DNA from: Deltaproteobacteria bacterium
GTDB lineage: Bacteria > Desulfobacterota > GWC2-55-46
Length of the DNA stretch: 64,000 nucleotides
Reading direction: 5' to 3'
Assembly (NCBI GenBank): GCA_016177845.1
Contig: JACOUO010000017.1
Coordinates: forward strand, 1 to 64,000
Positions 37,179 to 45,056 of the stretch are shown here, piece by piece; the stretch's first letter is position 1, and the number at the start of each line of letters is the position of its first letter. The position numbers and the translations under genes were made by a program. The notes beneath the pieces were generated by a model. The model saw nothing but the letters and a program-made list of their open reading frames with translations. It was not told where the DNA came from and ran no database searches.

Positions 37179-38753
37179 TTAATCGATGACAATTCCCCGG
37201 TCGGAACTGGAGATTATATTGTACCTGAACCTTTCCCTGGCTTTGAGGTCATGGAAATCTATTGGGTTGAAATCGTCCGTAAATACGAGCGGGCCTTTTT
37301 CATAAAAGGCCTTTCTTGTTAAAAGCCCGGAAACATCTTCACGGAAGTCGTTGTAGACCGGGGCCATGGCAGTCTCTCCGGCGGGAGCTACTCCGGCGCC
37401 TCCCGCTACGATGGAAATGTTATATATCCCGGGTTTTGATGTCTGATAATCGCCGGGCAGATAAACATCGACAGATGGGAAGACTTCTTTCAATGTCCGG
37501 TAAAGGGATGAGGGGACTAATTTATCCTCTTCCATATTGCTGCCTACGAAATTTATCAAAAGTATGCCGTCTTGTGCAAGTCTCTTTTTTATGAACTGGA
37601 AAGCCTCCAGGCTTATCAGATGGCTTGGGGGAGTATCTCCTGCGAACGCATCCAGCATAATGATGTCGTATCGCGTATTGACTGATTTCAGGAAGTACCT
37701 GCCGTCTTCCACATAGGTAGGGATTGCGGGGTCGTAATTAAAGTATTTGCGTGCGGCGTCTACAACTCCCTGGTTTATCTCCACTACATCCGTCTGGATG
37801 CCGTATTCATGGAGTAACCTGTTCGGTATTATCCCGCTGCCAAGCCCTATGATAAGAGCCTTTTTAGCGTAAGGCCTGTAGGAAAGTGCAAGTTTCTCCA
37901 TATAATAGGTGTATTTCGATATCGACATGCCTGTATTTACATCTATCGCGCCCTGGATCATGTTCTCAAGCAGGAACTCCCTTAGATGATTGCCGCCATA
38001 TTGATAATCAACCACCTTTATCTGTCCGTAAGCGCTGTCTTGGTTAATCAGCATTTTTACTTCCGTGCCGTCAGGCCTTACAATGGAAGGCAATTCTTTA
38101 GGGACAAGCAGCAACCCGATCGGAAGAAGGGCTATAAGCATGAAATACGGCTTTTTGCTAAAGATAAGCCAGTATCCTGCCGATATGGCGATAAGGATAA
38201 GAGACGAAAGATAAATAATATTGTTTACGCCGAGATTTGGAATAAGCAGAAAGCCTGTTAATACTGTGCCGAGAAAGCTTCCGCAGGTGGAGATGGCATA
38301 AAGCCAGCCAACAGTCTTTCCTACCTTTTCCGTATCTGTCATATACAGCTTGACGGTATACGGGGCCACCATTCCGAGAAAGAACAGGGGAGGGCCGAAA
38401 AGGATTACGGAGCTTGCCAGTGAACCGGCCCTGAGCCCAAGCTTAAGGGTCTGCTCAATGATGGCGCCTTTTATCAGCGGGATGAAAAGAAGGCAGATGC
38501 CTGACGCAAGTATTATGGTAAACAGGGCGGCTGGGCTGTTTTTTATATCAGAGACCCTGCCGCCTATCCAATAACCAAGCGCAAGAGATACAAGGGTTAC
38601 GGTAATGAGAGAGGTCCAGACAAAGAGACTGACCCCGAAAGGAGGGCCAATTACCCTGGAGCCTAAAAGCTCAACTACCATAATGATGGCGCCGCAGATA
38701 AAAGTCGTTAAGACAAGATATCTGTCGCCTGAAGCGGTTTTATTTTCCGGCAT
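37179..38753 (-). CDS. Spermidine synthase-like domain fused to membrane helices
   Basis: 524 residues. Residues ~10-215 contain about seven membrane helices; ~225-500 is a SpeE-like Rossmann domain with GLGSGIIP, VVEINQGVVDAAR and MLDAFAGDTPPSHL. These fused proteins are widespread, and their real substrate is mostly unknown; polyamine aminopropyl transfer is not assured. Its place inside a cytochrome cluster, 20 nt before the diheme-SUMF1 gene, is unusual. Confidence 0.85.
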   Translation of the reverse strand: MPENKTASGDRYLVLTTFICGAIIMVVELLGSRVIGPPFGVSLFVWTSLITVTLVSLALGYWIGGRVSDIKNSPAALFTIILASGICLLFIPLIKGAIIEQTLKLGLRAGSLASSVILFGPPLFFLGMVAPYTVKLYMTDTEKVGKTVGWLYAISTCGSFLGTVLTGFLLIPNLGVNNIIYLSSLILIAISAGYWLIFSKKPYFMLIALLPIGLLLVPKELPSIVRPDGTEVKMLINQDSAYGQIKVVDYQYGGNHLREFLLENMIQGAIDVNTGMSISKYTYYMEKLALSYRPYAKKALIIGLGSGIIPNRLLHEYGIQTDVVEINQGVVDAARKYFNYDPAIPTYVEDGRYFLKSVNTRYDIIMLDAFAGDTPPSHLISLEAFQFIKKRLAQDGILLINFVGSNMEEDKLVPSSLYRTLKEVFPSVDVYLPGDYQTSKPGIYNISIVAGGAGVAPAGETAMAPVYNDFREDVSGLLTRKAFYEKGPLVFTDDFNPIDFHDLKARERFRYNIISSSDRGIVID

Positions 38754-38773
38754 AGGCTTTGCCGGGAATGATA

Positions 38774-39775
38774 TTATTTGGCATCTTTAGCGCACCTGAA
38801 TCCGAAGTTGTTGTTCTTTGTCTTGGGATGGAAGAAAATCCTGTTATATGCAGGCGCGCTTATGCCGCACTTGTAGTATGTGCAGTCATACCATGAACCG
38901 CCTTTTAAAACCTTATACTTCTCTCCGTAATTCTCATCAGGATGCGTATTGCCGGGATATGGTTTAAACCAGTTGTCAGCCCATTCAAAGGCATTTCCAG
39001 CCATATCATAGACGCCGTAAGGGCTCTTGCCGCTCTCAAAGCTTCCTACAGGCATTGTGTCCTCATTGCCGTACTGAGGGGTGTTGCCCTTGTTCTTGTC
39101 AAATTTATCGCCCCACGGGAAAGCCCTCCTGTCAGTGCCGCGGGCTGCCTTTTCCCATTCGTCTTCCCTTGGAAGGCGCTTGCCTTCCCACTTGCAGAAT
39201 GCGTCAGCGTCATACCAGCTTACATACACGACAGGATGGTCGGCCTTGCCCTCGGGTATCTTTCCGCCCACCCAATGGTCGGGTAAAGGCGCGCCTGTTG
39301 CGTCCACATAAGCCTTGTAGCGCTTGTTTGTTACTTCGTACCTGTCAATATAGAATGCCTCGACATTCCTCTTATGCTCGGGCTGGCTTTTGGGCCACCA
39401 GTCATTGGCGCCCATTGTAAACTCTCCTCCGGGCACAAGTATCATGTTTTTGGGAGCAGGCCCTTTTGTTGCTTTTTTCTCGGTGTCTTTCCTGTCGATT
39501 GCCGCTACCATTGCCGCGATTTTTTCTTGTTCAGGGTCGTGCCTGTGGCGGTCATTCATCTCTATGAACTTCGGGCTGAGTCCCGGACCGTGGCACTCAA
39601 CACAGGTCTCGTCCCTCGTGTAGTCTATGGAGTATCTCCTGTCCTGCGTGTGGCATTTCGTGCAGTCAGGCTCTCCTGAGACAGGGTCGTAGTCAGCGGG
39701 GGAGGCATAGGCATAGCTTAAAAGAACTGCATTGCACACAAGCGCGACAAAAAGTTTTAATGATCTTCTTTTCAT
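38774..39775 (-). CDS. Diheme cytochrome c fused to an FGE/SUMF1 domain
   Basis: 333 residues. A signal peptide (1-24) is followed by two heme sites, C38-C41-H42 and C58-C61-H62. A linker at ~80-108 leads to a full SUMF1 domain (PGGEFTMGA to FGFRC). The segment GGSWYDCTYYKC holds C298 and C303 in a CxxxxC spacing at the same place, one residue shifted, as the copper-binding cysteine pair of formylglycine-generating enzyme. So the domain may be a redox enzyme wired to hemes. The reaction and substrate are unknown. No sulfatase gene is in the window. Confidence 0.85.
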   Translation of the reverse strand: MKRRSLKLFVALVCNAVLLSYAYASPADYDPVSGEPDCTKCHTQDRRYSIDYTRDETCVECHGPGLSPKFIEMNDRHRHDPEQEKIAAMVAAIDRKDTEKKATKGPAPKNMILVPGGEFTMGANDWWPKSQPEHKRNVEAFYIDRYEVTNKRYKAYVDATGAPLPDHWVGGKIPEGKADHPVVYVSWYDADAFCKWEGKRLPREDEWEKAARGTDRRAFPWGDKFDKNKGNTPQYGNEDTMPVGSFESGKSPYGVYDMAGNAFEWADNWFKPYPGNTHPDENYGEKYKVLKGGSWYDCTYYKCGISAPAYNRIFFHPKTKNNNFGFRCAKDAK

Positions 39776-39806
39776 TTAATCGGTCCCTTCAGATGGAAAG
39801 TGAGAA

Positions 39807-40289
39807 TTATTTGTTCTGCCCCTGAGCCTTTTTGCCTTCCTGCTCAAGATGCCTGATAAAATAGAGCACATCCCTGCGCTCTTTATCAGACAATATGTCC
39901 TGCCATCTCGGCATTGACATTGCCTCACCGCCTATATCCTTGTGTATGCCCTCTGTAATGGATTTATAGAGTTCCTCATCCGTCTTTGACATCCTTTTTG
40001 AGTCATTGACGAAATCTGCCGGATGAGGGGAGAGCGCGATACCCACAGGGCCGTCTCCTTCTCCTTTTTGTCCATGGCAGAAATGGCAATATCTGAAGTA
40101 GATCTCTTTGCCTACAGCCAGGTCGCCCTGCGTCTTGGTAACTGCGGCAGCGGGGGCCTTTGCGCCGGTGTTTTCAGCAGGCTGTTTCTGGTTGGAGCAA
40201 CCCGAAACAACGGCAATGGATAAGATCACCGCTAACCCCGGTAATCCGGTTTTTAAATATCTTTTTAGTTCAAAAGGTTTTTTAGACAT
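39807..40289 (-). CDS. Monoheme cytochrome c lipoprotein
   Basis: 160 residues. Lipobox AVVSGC (Cys 31), a Pro/Ala-rich linker, then a class I cytochrome c domain with CHFCH at 68-72, the loop GIALSPHPADF and a likely axial Met in EAMSMPRW. Membrane-tethered periplasmic electron carrier, plausibly feeding the neighbouring multiheme cytochromes. It lies 31 nt upstream of the diheme-SUMF1 gene on the same strand. Confidence 0.9.
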   Translation of the reverse strand: MSKKPFELKRYLKTGLPGLAVILSIAVVSGCSNQKQPAENTGAKAPAAAVTKTQGDLAVGKEIYFRYCHFCHGQKGEGDGPVGIALSPHPADFVNDSKRMSKTDEELYKSITEGIHKDIGGEAMSMPRWQDILSDKERRDVLYFIRHLEQEGKKAQGQNK

Positions 40290-40365
40290 GAAATCTGTCC
40301 TTTTCCTCTGTTTTTATCTGTAGAAAGCAAGCTATGGTTTTGTCTGGAAAACGCCGGGTCAGGGT

Positions 40366-41403
40366 TTATTTAAGGTCCGGCTTAAGTATTTCTATCTGCG
40401 CTGAGGCGCGAAGTCCCTTTATCCATTCATCCCAGAGCCTCTTGTATTCCTTCTGCTCCAGTTCTTTTTCAAGGGATTTCTGGTTAAGGTCCTCGAATTT
40501 TTTCTGTACGGTGGGTTTGTTCTCCTCAAACTTGATTATATGATAGCCGTAGATGGTCATAATGGGGTCGCTTACTTCACCCACCTTCATCTTGCCTGCA
40601 GCGGTATCTATTTCAGGGAACAGGCTGCCTTTATGCGCCCAGCCCATGTCTCCGCCTTTTTTCGCGAAGGGATCCTGTGAGTTTGTCTCGGCAAGCTTGG
40701 CAAAGTCCTCACCTGCTTTTGCTTTCTTTGATATTTCCTGAGCCTTTTTCAAAGAATCGTTCCATGCCCTTTGTCCGCCTGACGGGTCGGCCTTTATGAG
40801 GATTGACCTTAAGCGTATCTGTTCAGGCTCTTTGAATTTATTGAGGTTCTTCTGATAGTAATCCTTCATGAAGGCTTCGTTAACGCTTTCCTCGGACTTC
40901 TTTTTAATCTCTTCGCCTTTTACCTTGGCCATTTTTTTAACGACGATATCCTTTTTGAAGTCATCCCTGAGGTCAGCCATTGTCATGCTGCTCCTTTTAA
41001 GGACCTTCTCAAGGGTATCGCCTTTAGGAAGCTGTTTTTTAAGTTTTTTTACCTCGGCATCTATGTCCTTCTGGTTTACATCATCAAGCTTTGCGTCCTT
41101 CGCGGCCTTGTATATAAGCTCGTTATTGATGATGTTCTCTATAGCCTTCTTTTCAATGTCCTTAAGCTTGTCGGTATTGACAGTGTTATGGTAGGTCATT
41201 ATGGGAAGGAGACTGTTGACCGCGATCTCCAGGTGGTCTTTTGTAATGTTCTTGCCGTTTACCTTCGCTACAATCTCGGTCGGTGAGGAGATTGCTACGG
41301 CCTTTTGAGGCTCTTTCGCGGGTGCGGTGGCAGAATAGGCGACAGGCGCAAAAAAGGCAAGGAAAACAGAAGTCAGTATCATTCTTTTGGTAAAGCTGGT
41401 CAT
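40366..41403 (-). CDS. Periplasmic PpiC/SurA-type peptidyl-prolyl isomerase
   Basis: 345 residues. Signal peptide (MTSFTKRMILTSVFLAFFA to AYSA), a helical SurA-like N domain, then a parvulin domain (RLRSILIK ... AKKGGDMGWAHKGSLFPE ... YGYHIIKFEE). Start ATG 41403 is preceded by GGAGG at the right distance; an in-frame ATG at 41445 lacks it. It probably folds exported proteins of this cluster. Prolyl isomerases are found beside extracellular cytochrome genes in Geobacter. Confidence 0.9.
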   Translation of the reverse strand: MTSFTKRMILTSVFLAFFAPVAYSATAPAKEPQKAVAISSPTEIVAKVNGKNITKDHLEIAVNSLLPIMTYHNTVNTDKLKDIEKKAIENIINNELIYKAAKDAKLDDVNQKDIDAEVKKLKKQLPKGDTLEKVLKRSSMTMADLRDDFKKDIVVKKMAKVKGEEIKKKSEESVNEAFMKDYYQKNLNKFKEPEQIRLRSILIKADPSGGQRAWNDSLKKAQEISKKAKAGEDFAKLAETNSQDPFAKKGGDMGWAHKGSLFPEIDTAAGKMKVGEVSDPIMTIYGYHIIKFEENKPTVQKKFEDLNQKSLEKELEQKEYKRLWDEWIKGLRASAQIEILKPDLK

Positions 41404-41855
41404 ATTGATATCCTCCAGTTTTAATAAGTCGGTATTATAATACAAAGCACCTAAATAATAAATCTAAAAACATACGCATGGCAATTGACATAACCTATAT
41501 CTTTTCGGCAGAGTCAGCAAAAACTGAAATGAGTTTTTTCCAATGCAAGACAGCTATGATTGTATGCTTTTTTCCTGAATTCAGCATTAGATATAGATTA
41601 AAAATTTTTAATGGGCGGTGGAGGAAAGTGTCTTACCAACTATCACTGCCATTAATGGCGGGGTAATTGAACTTACTATCTCGGAAAGGCTATATAAAAG
41701 CCCTATGTTCCGGGGGTTCGCGGTATGGAGGAATGCTGAATGGATTATAAGAAAAGTCGAGGGCGCAGTTATTGGCTAATTAAAATAAAAAAAGGGGGCC
41801 GAATAATTCGGCCCCCTTTTGCACCTCGCAGTTTTAACACTGCATCAGGTTTTTA
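41404..41855. other. Gene-free interval with palindromic GGCGGGGTA motif
   Basis: I see no credible gene in these 452 bp. The A/T-rich part next to the isomerase gene probably carries its promoter (no consensus I can fix). At 41648-41659 GCCATTAATGGC is a perfect 12-bp palindrome followed by GGGGTAATTGAACTTA; a related sequence occurs near 54497-54525. A terminator closes the interval at the cytochrome side. Confidence 0.5.
41787..41820. terminator. Terminator downstream of the tetraheme cytochrome
   Basis: AAAAGGGGGCCGAA pairs with TTCGGCCCCCTTTT around a TAA loop, perfect over 14 bp, with A/T runs on both sides. On the reverse strand it ends the tetraheme cytochrome transcript, so that gene can form a transcript of its own. 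Confidence 0.92.
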
Positions 41856-42776
41856 TTACTTGTTGTGGCAGGTTCTGCATACGCCTGAACCTGAGTTACC
41901 GCCGACCCTTCTAAGGAAGAGACCGTTTGACTCAGCTTCGAGGTTGGTGATGCCTGCGCCGGCCCATGCGTTGTCTGTTTCGTTCCATGACTTGTTGTTG
42001 AAGTGGGGATCATGGCATGAGGAGCACTCAACTTTGCTTGACCTGAGGAGGTCAGCGATTGTGGCTGTGTTAGAGATGTAACCTTTTACTGCCCAGAGGT
42101 TTGAAGCAAGGTTGCCGTTATCATATGTTGCTGCTGAAGCGGCGAGCTCTGCTGTAAGATCGATTGCGCTGAGTACTGTTGCTGTCGGCCTGAGTGACGC
42201 AACTGATGAGTTGTATGTTACTGAAACCGGGTGGTCGTTTGAAAGATTGAGGCCTATATTCAACCTGCCGCTTGTCATGAAGTCTGAAACATAGCCCGGG
42301 ACAGCTGCGTCCCAGAATGAGTAGCCACGGTCTGCACCGGCGCCTACTGTGTTGCCGCCGATCTGTGTTGTACCTGCGAAGTTCTTACCAGGGGCGTTGA
42401 CGATGTTGTCAAATGTTGTTACGCCATCATGGCAGCTTAAGCAGGCAAGTGATGTTGAGCCGATGTCTGAGCTGTTGATTGTTGTTCCGCCGATTGTTGT
42501 ACCATAAGCTGTGAAGGCTGAAGGGGCTGATGTGCCTCTGTTCCAAAGGGGCTTAAGGTTGTTTGTTGTGTTTGTGTGATGCGGTGTATGGCAGAAGATA
42601 CAAATTTCTGTGGTCTGTGCGGCTGTGATGTGCTCGCCGAGTGAACCGAGGTTATGCCTTGAAGAACCGATACCATTGGCTGCTTCACCTGCTGTGTATG
42701 TGTCGATGGCTGAAGCTGAACCGGCTGCGAAAAGACCCATTGAAGCTACGAGGGCTGCTGTAAGAAACCTTTTCAT
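41856..42776 (-). CDS. Tetraheme c-type cytochrome, OmcE-like
   Basis: 306 residues. Signal peptide 1-23 ending SASA. Four heme sites: CIFCH (59-63), CLSCH (112-116), CSSCH (251-255), CRTCH (300-304). Extra His at 41, 49, 66, 67, 182 (NDHPVS) and 258 can supply distal ligands. The order ICIFCHTPHH ... LWNR ... LACLSCHDG ... NDHPVS is that of the paired-CXXCH family containing OmcE, the tetraheme cytochrome that polymerises into extracellular filaments in Geobacter. ATG 42776 follows AAAGGAG with proper spacing; the longer frame to 42872 crosses the leader and is rejected. It has its own promoter, leader and terminator. Confidence 0.88.
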   Translation of the reverse strand: MKRFLTAALVASMGLFAAGSASAIDTYTAGEAANGIGSSRHNLGSLGEHITAAQTTEICIFCHTPHHTNTTNNLKPLWNRGTSAPSAFTAYGTTIGGTTINSSDIGSTSLACLSCHDGVTTFDNIVNAPGKNFAGTTQIGGNTVGAGADRGYSFWDAAVPGYVSDFMTSGRLNIGLNLSNDHPVSVTYNSSVASLRPTATVLSAIDLTAELAASAATYDNGNLASNLWAVKGYISNTATIADLLRSSKVECSSCHDPHFNNKSWNETDNAWAGAGITNLEAESNGLFLRRVGGNSGSGVCRTCHNK

Positions 42777-42842
42777 TGTATTGCTCCTTTCATTCTTTAG
42801 GTTGAATGTTTTTAATTTTTTGTCTTCTCTACCGGCATTTTT

Positions 42843-42955
42843 GGAATAAAAAAATGCCGTCAATACTACCACCTGTCATCGGCAGTACCGCGGCATCATC
42901 ACCTGCGAAGTCTTTTGGAGGGCCCTTCATGAACCATCCAGACTTACCGTTTGTT
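42843..42955 (-). promoter_or_regulatory. Attenuator-like structured leader of the tetraheme cytochrome
   Basis: Read on the reverse strand, RNA would begin near 42955. A hairpin closed by AAGTCT/AGACTT (42940-42945 with 42908-42913) comes first. Then two exclusive structures share the same bases: TACTGCC/GGTGGTA (42881-42887 with 42867-42873), or a terminator TGCCG/CGGCA (42880-42884 with 42855-42859) followed by seven U. Such alternatives are typical of riboswitches or attenuators. The 3' part GCGGTACTGCCGATG faintly recalls GEMM-I riboswitches, but I cannot find the GEMM core. Confidence 0.55.
42848..42884 (-). terminator. Leader terminator upstream of the tetraheme cytochrome
   Basis: On the reverse strand TGCCG (42884-42880) pairs with CGGCA (42859-42855), followed directly by UUUUUUU (42854-42848). 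It lies about 70 nt before the start codon, inside the transcribed leader, so it would cut transcription short unless the competing stem forms. Confidence 0.55.
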
Positions 42956-42961
42956 ATCCCT

Positions 42962-42989
42962 ATTATATTACAAAATTAAAATGTGTCAA
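42962..42989 (-). promoter_or_regulatory. Consensus sigma-70 promoter of the tetraheme cytochrome
   Basis: On the reverse strand TTGACA (42989-42984) and TATAAT (42967-42962) are both perfect consensus, 16 nt apart. Transcription should start near 42955. Such a strong promoter fits a protein made in bulk. Confidence 0.8.
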
Positions 42990-43080
42990 GCGGAAAATTA
43001 ATCTTAAATTAATAATTTTATGACCTAAGAAAATCTCAAGTAAAACAACGAGTTGTGTAAAATATGCATTGTTCGGCAAT

Positions 43081-43114
43081 AAAAAAAAGGGCTTTCGTCA
43101 ATCGAAAGCCCTTT
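43081..43114 (-). terminator. Terminator after the NHL lipoprotein gene
   Basis: AAAGGGCTTTCG (43114-43103, reverse strand) pairs with CGAAAGCCCTTT, loop of 5, followed by eight U in the reverse-strand transcript. It ends the triheme-NHL transcript before the tetraheme promoter. Confidence 0.93.
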
Positions 43115-43131
43115 AGATGGATTAATGTAAT

Positions 43132-44172
43132 TTAATTCTTTTTAACGGCGCTCTGCCTTGACTTATGCTTCTCACCGATGTATTCGAAGACCTCAACCCT
43201 GCGGTTCCATGAATCAATGACATAGATAAAATCGTCTTTATCTATTGAGATGCCTGCCGGCAGTATCATCTGGCCCCTGTCGCTTCCGTAACTGGCAAAA
43301 GCAAGGAGGATATTGCCTTCCTCATCGAATATCTGGACATTATTGAAAGCGGCGTCAACGACATATATATGGCCTTCGCTGTCAACGGCAATGCCTTTGG
43401 GCCTTGCGAACATCCCTGGGGAATCCCCGAACTGGCCGAACGCCCTTATGAACTTGCCGTCCATATCAAATATCTCAACCCTTCCGTTCATGGTATCGAC
43501 TACATAGACATTGCCTTTGTTGTCCACCGTGACATTTGAGGGAAAGTTGAACTCGCCGTCCTCTTTGCCCCTTTTACCTATGACCTTGATCTGCTTGAAT
43601 GTCTCTGTATCAAAGACCCTGATATCATGCGTGTGGGTATCTGTTATATAGAGCCTCTTGCGTTCGCTGTCCACGGCAAGCCCTGTAGGCTGTTTGAACG
43701 GGGGGTCAGGGTTAAGCGTTGTGATTATTTTGGCGCTCTGGTCAAGCACAATGACCTTGTCCGTCTGTGAGTCGGATATGAATATTTTTCCTGTTGCGTC
43801 TGAAGCGACTCCAATGGGTTTGTAGAACAGCTTCGCTCCCATCTCACCGAGGGTGGTTGCTTTCTTGTTTGCTGGGTCGAATACAAAGACATCCGCCCCG
43901 GCGGTATCTGTAACGAATATCTTGCCGTTAGTGTCGGTGTGCACGCCTATCGGCTTTTTAAGGGCGCTTGCGGCATCAGCGCCGAGGAGGATGTCGGCAG
44001 CCATATTGCTTTCCTTGAATGAGTTGCCGCTCCTGTAGTCCCTTATATATTTTATCTTCGGCTCGTCCGGCGCTTCAGGCCAGTAGATGTCAGGAAGCGG
44101 CGGGGCCGCGCAACCGTAAATGATTACCGGTAAGGCGAGTGTAAGCAGGATCTTTTTAAGCGTTCTTTTCAT
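43132..44172 (-). CDS. NHL-repeat beta-propeller lipoprotein
   Basis: 346 residues. Lipobox VIIYGC (Cys 21), a short linker, then about six NHL repeats of the form KPIGVHTDTNGKIFVTDT, each ending in a D(x)VxVFD-like strand, enough for one six-bladed propeller. Start ATG 44172 has GAGGAC upstream. NHL propellers sit beside filament cytochrome genes in Geobacter, where they may help assembly; that link is from memory and inferred here. It lies 134 nt after the triheme gene. Confidence 0.88.
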   Translation of the reverse strand: MKRTLKKILLTLALPVIIYGCAAPPLPDIYWPEAPDEPKIKYIRDYRSGNSFKESNMAADILLGADAASALKKPIGVHTDTNGKIFVTDTAGADVFVFDPANKKATTLGEMGAKLFYKPIGVASDATGKIFISDSQTDKVIVLDQSAKIITTLNPDPPFKQPTGLAVDSERKRLYITDTHTHDIRVFDTETFKQIKVIGKRGKEDGEFNFPSNVTVDNKGNVYVVDTMNGRVEIFDMDGKFIRAFGQFGDSPGMFARPKGIAVDSEGHIYVVDAAFNNVQIFDEEGNILLAFASYGSDRGQMILPAGISIDKDDFIYVIDSWNRRVEVFEYIGEKHKSRQSAVKKN

Positions 44173-44306
44173 AATTATTGTCCTCGATTGGATTCTCTCC
44201 CTCTTTGGAGGATAAGGCCCCTTGGAAAAAGGGGGTGAACAAAGATTCCGATTCAAATATTACTATGCCGTATCGCTTAAAGTCAAGTTTCACGAAAGGC
44301 AAACGG

Positions 44307-44936
44307 TTACTTCCATCTTTCTTTTTCGAGCGACTGGCCTTTGAGTACTATGTGGCACCTGACGCAATTTTCCCTTGGCCAGAATGTAAAGGCTACCTTG
44401 CCGTGGCACCTGCCGCACCATTGGCCTTTGAATATCTCATCCATGGAAATGGGGTTGGCTCCGGCCTCCGGTATGAATATCTTCGGATGGCAGTTGTTGC
44501 AACTTAACCAATAAGTGTGTATTGAGTGCGGAAAAAGCACATTGGCCATCAGCGGGACCTTTGCTTCTATGAATACATTGAGGTTCAGCGGAAGCTCATC
44601 TTCTACATTGGGGTCGAGCGAGGGGCGGGGATTGATATAACCTTTTACGACGGCAGCGGTCCAGTTTACATTGCCCGCAGGGTCTTTGGGCAGGGCGTCC
44701 AGCGCAAGTATATCGCTTGAGCCGTGGCTTACCTTGGTACGCATCGTCATTTCTTTATAGAATTTTTCGTAATAATCGTCCTGCTGGCCGAAATCATCAA
44801 CTTTCTGCTTAGGAAGGTCGGAATTAATAACGCTGTCCAGCGATTCGCTTATGCCGCAACCGCTGAGGATTATCAGCGCGGTAAAGGCTATCGGAAGAAA
44901 CCTTGAATTCCAGAGCTGTTTTAAGAACGCCTTCAC
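44307..44936 (-). CDS. Triheme cytochrome c lipoprotein, c7-type
   Basis: About 209 residues from GTG 44936. Lipobox LIILSGC (Cys 27), then heme sites CNNCH, CGRCH and CVRCH in the last 65 residues, with FPHSIHTYWLSC supplying distal His. This layout, including GANPISMDEIF between hemes 1 and 2, matches the triheme c7-type domain family known from Geobacter and Nitrospirota. An in-frame GTG at 44987 would give an overlong signal and falls at the expected transcript start, so I prefer 44936; no clear ribosome site decides. Likely a periplasmic, lipid-anchored electron carrier. Confidence 0.85.
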   Translation of the reverse strand: MKAFLKQLWNSRFLPIAFTALIILSGCGISESLDSVINSDLPKQKVDDFGQQDDYYEKFYKEMTMRTKVSHGSSDILALDALPKDPAGNVNWTAAVVKGYINPRPSLDPNVEDELPLNLNVFIEAKVPLMANVLFPHSIHTYWLSCNNCHPKIFIPEAGANPISMDEIFKGQWCGRCHGKVAFTFWPRENCVRCHIVLKGQSLEKERWK

Positions 44937-44996
44937 TTCATTGCACCGTGTTTGAACTTTCAAGTTATAATTTTGACACTTTACCACTTATGTTAC

Positions 44997-45026
44997 TTTG
45001 TACTATACGGCACCAGATTTTGTCAA
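44997..45026 (-). promoter_or_regulatory. Promoter of the triheme-NHL operon
   Basis: On the reverse strand TTGACA (45026-45021) and TACAAA (45002-44997) are 18 nt apart, with a start expected near 44990. The -10 is weak. Confidence 0.45.
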
Positions 45027-45056
45027 GATTTAAATACCTGAAAAATTTGAATAATG

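Noticed and set aside
42843-42955. Firm call of a GEMM-I (c-di-GMP/cGAMP) riboswitch
   Set aside because: The 3' part is suggestive, but I cannot find the GGGCAAA and GACGCAAAGCC core elements; kept only as an unclassified leader.
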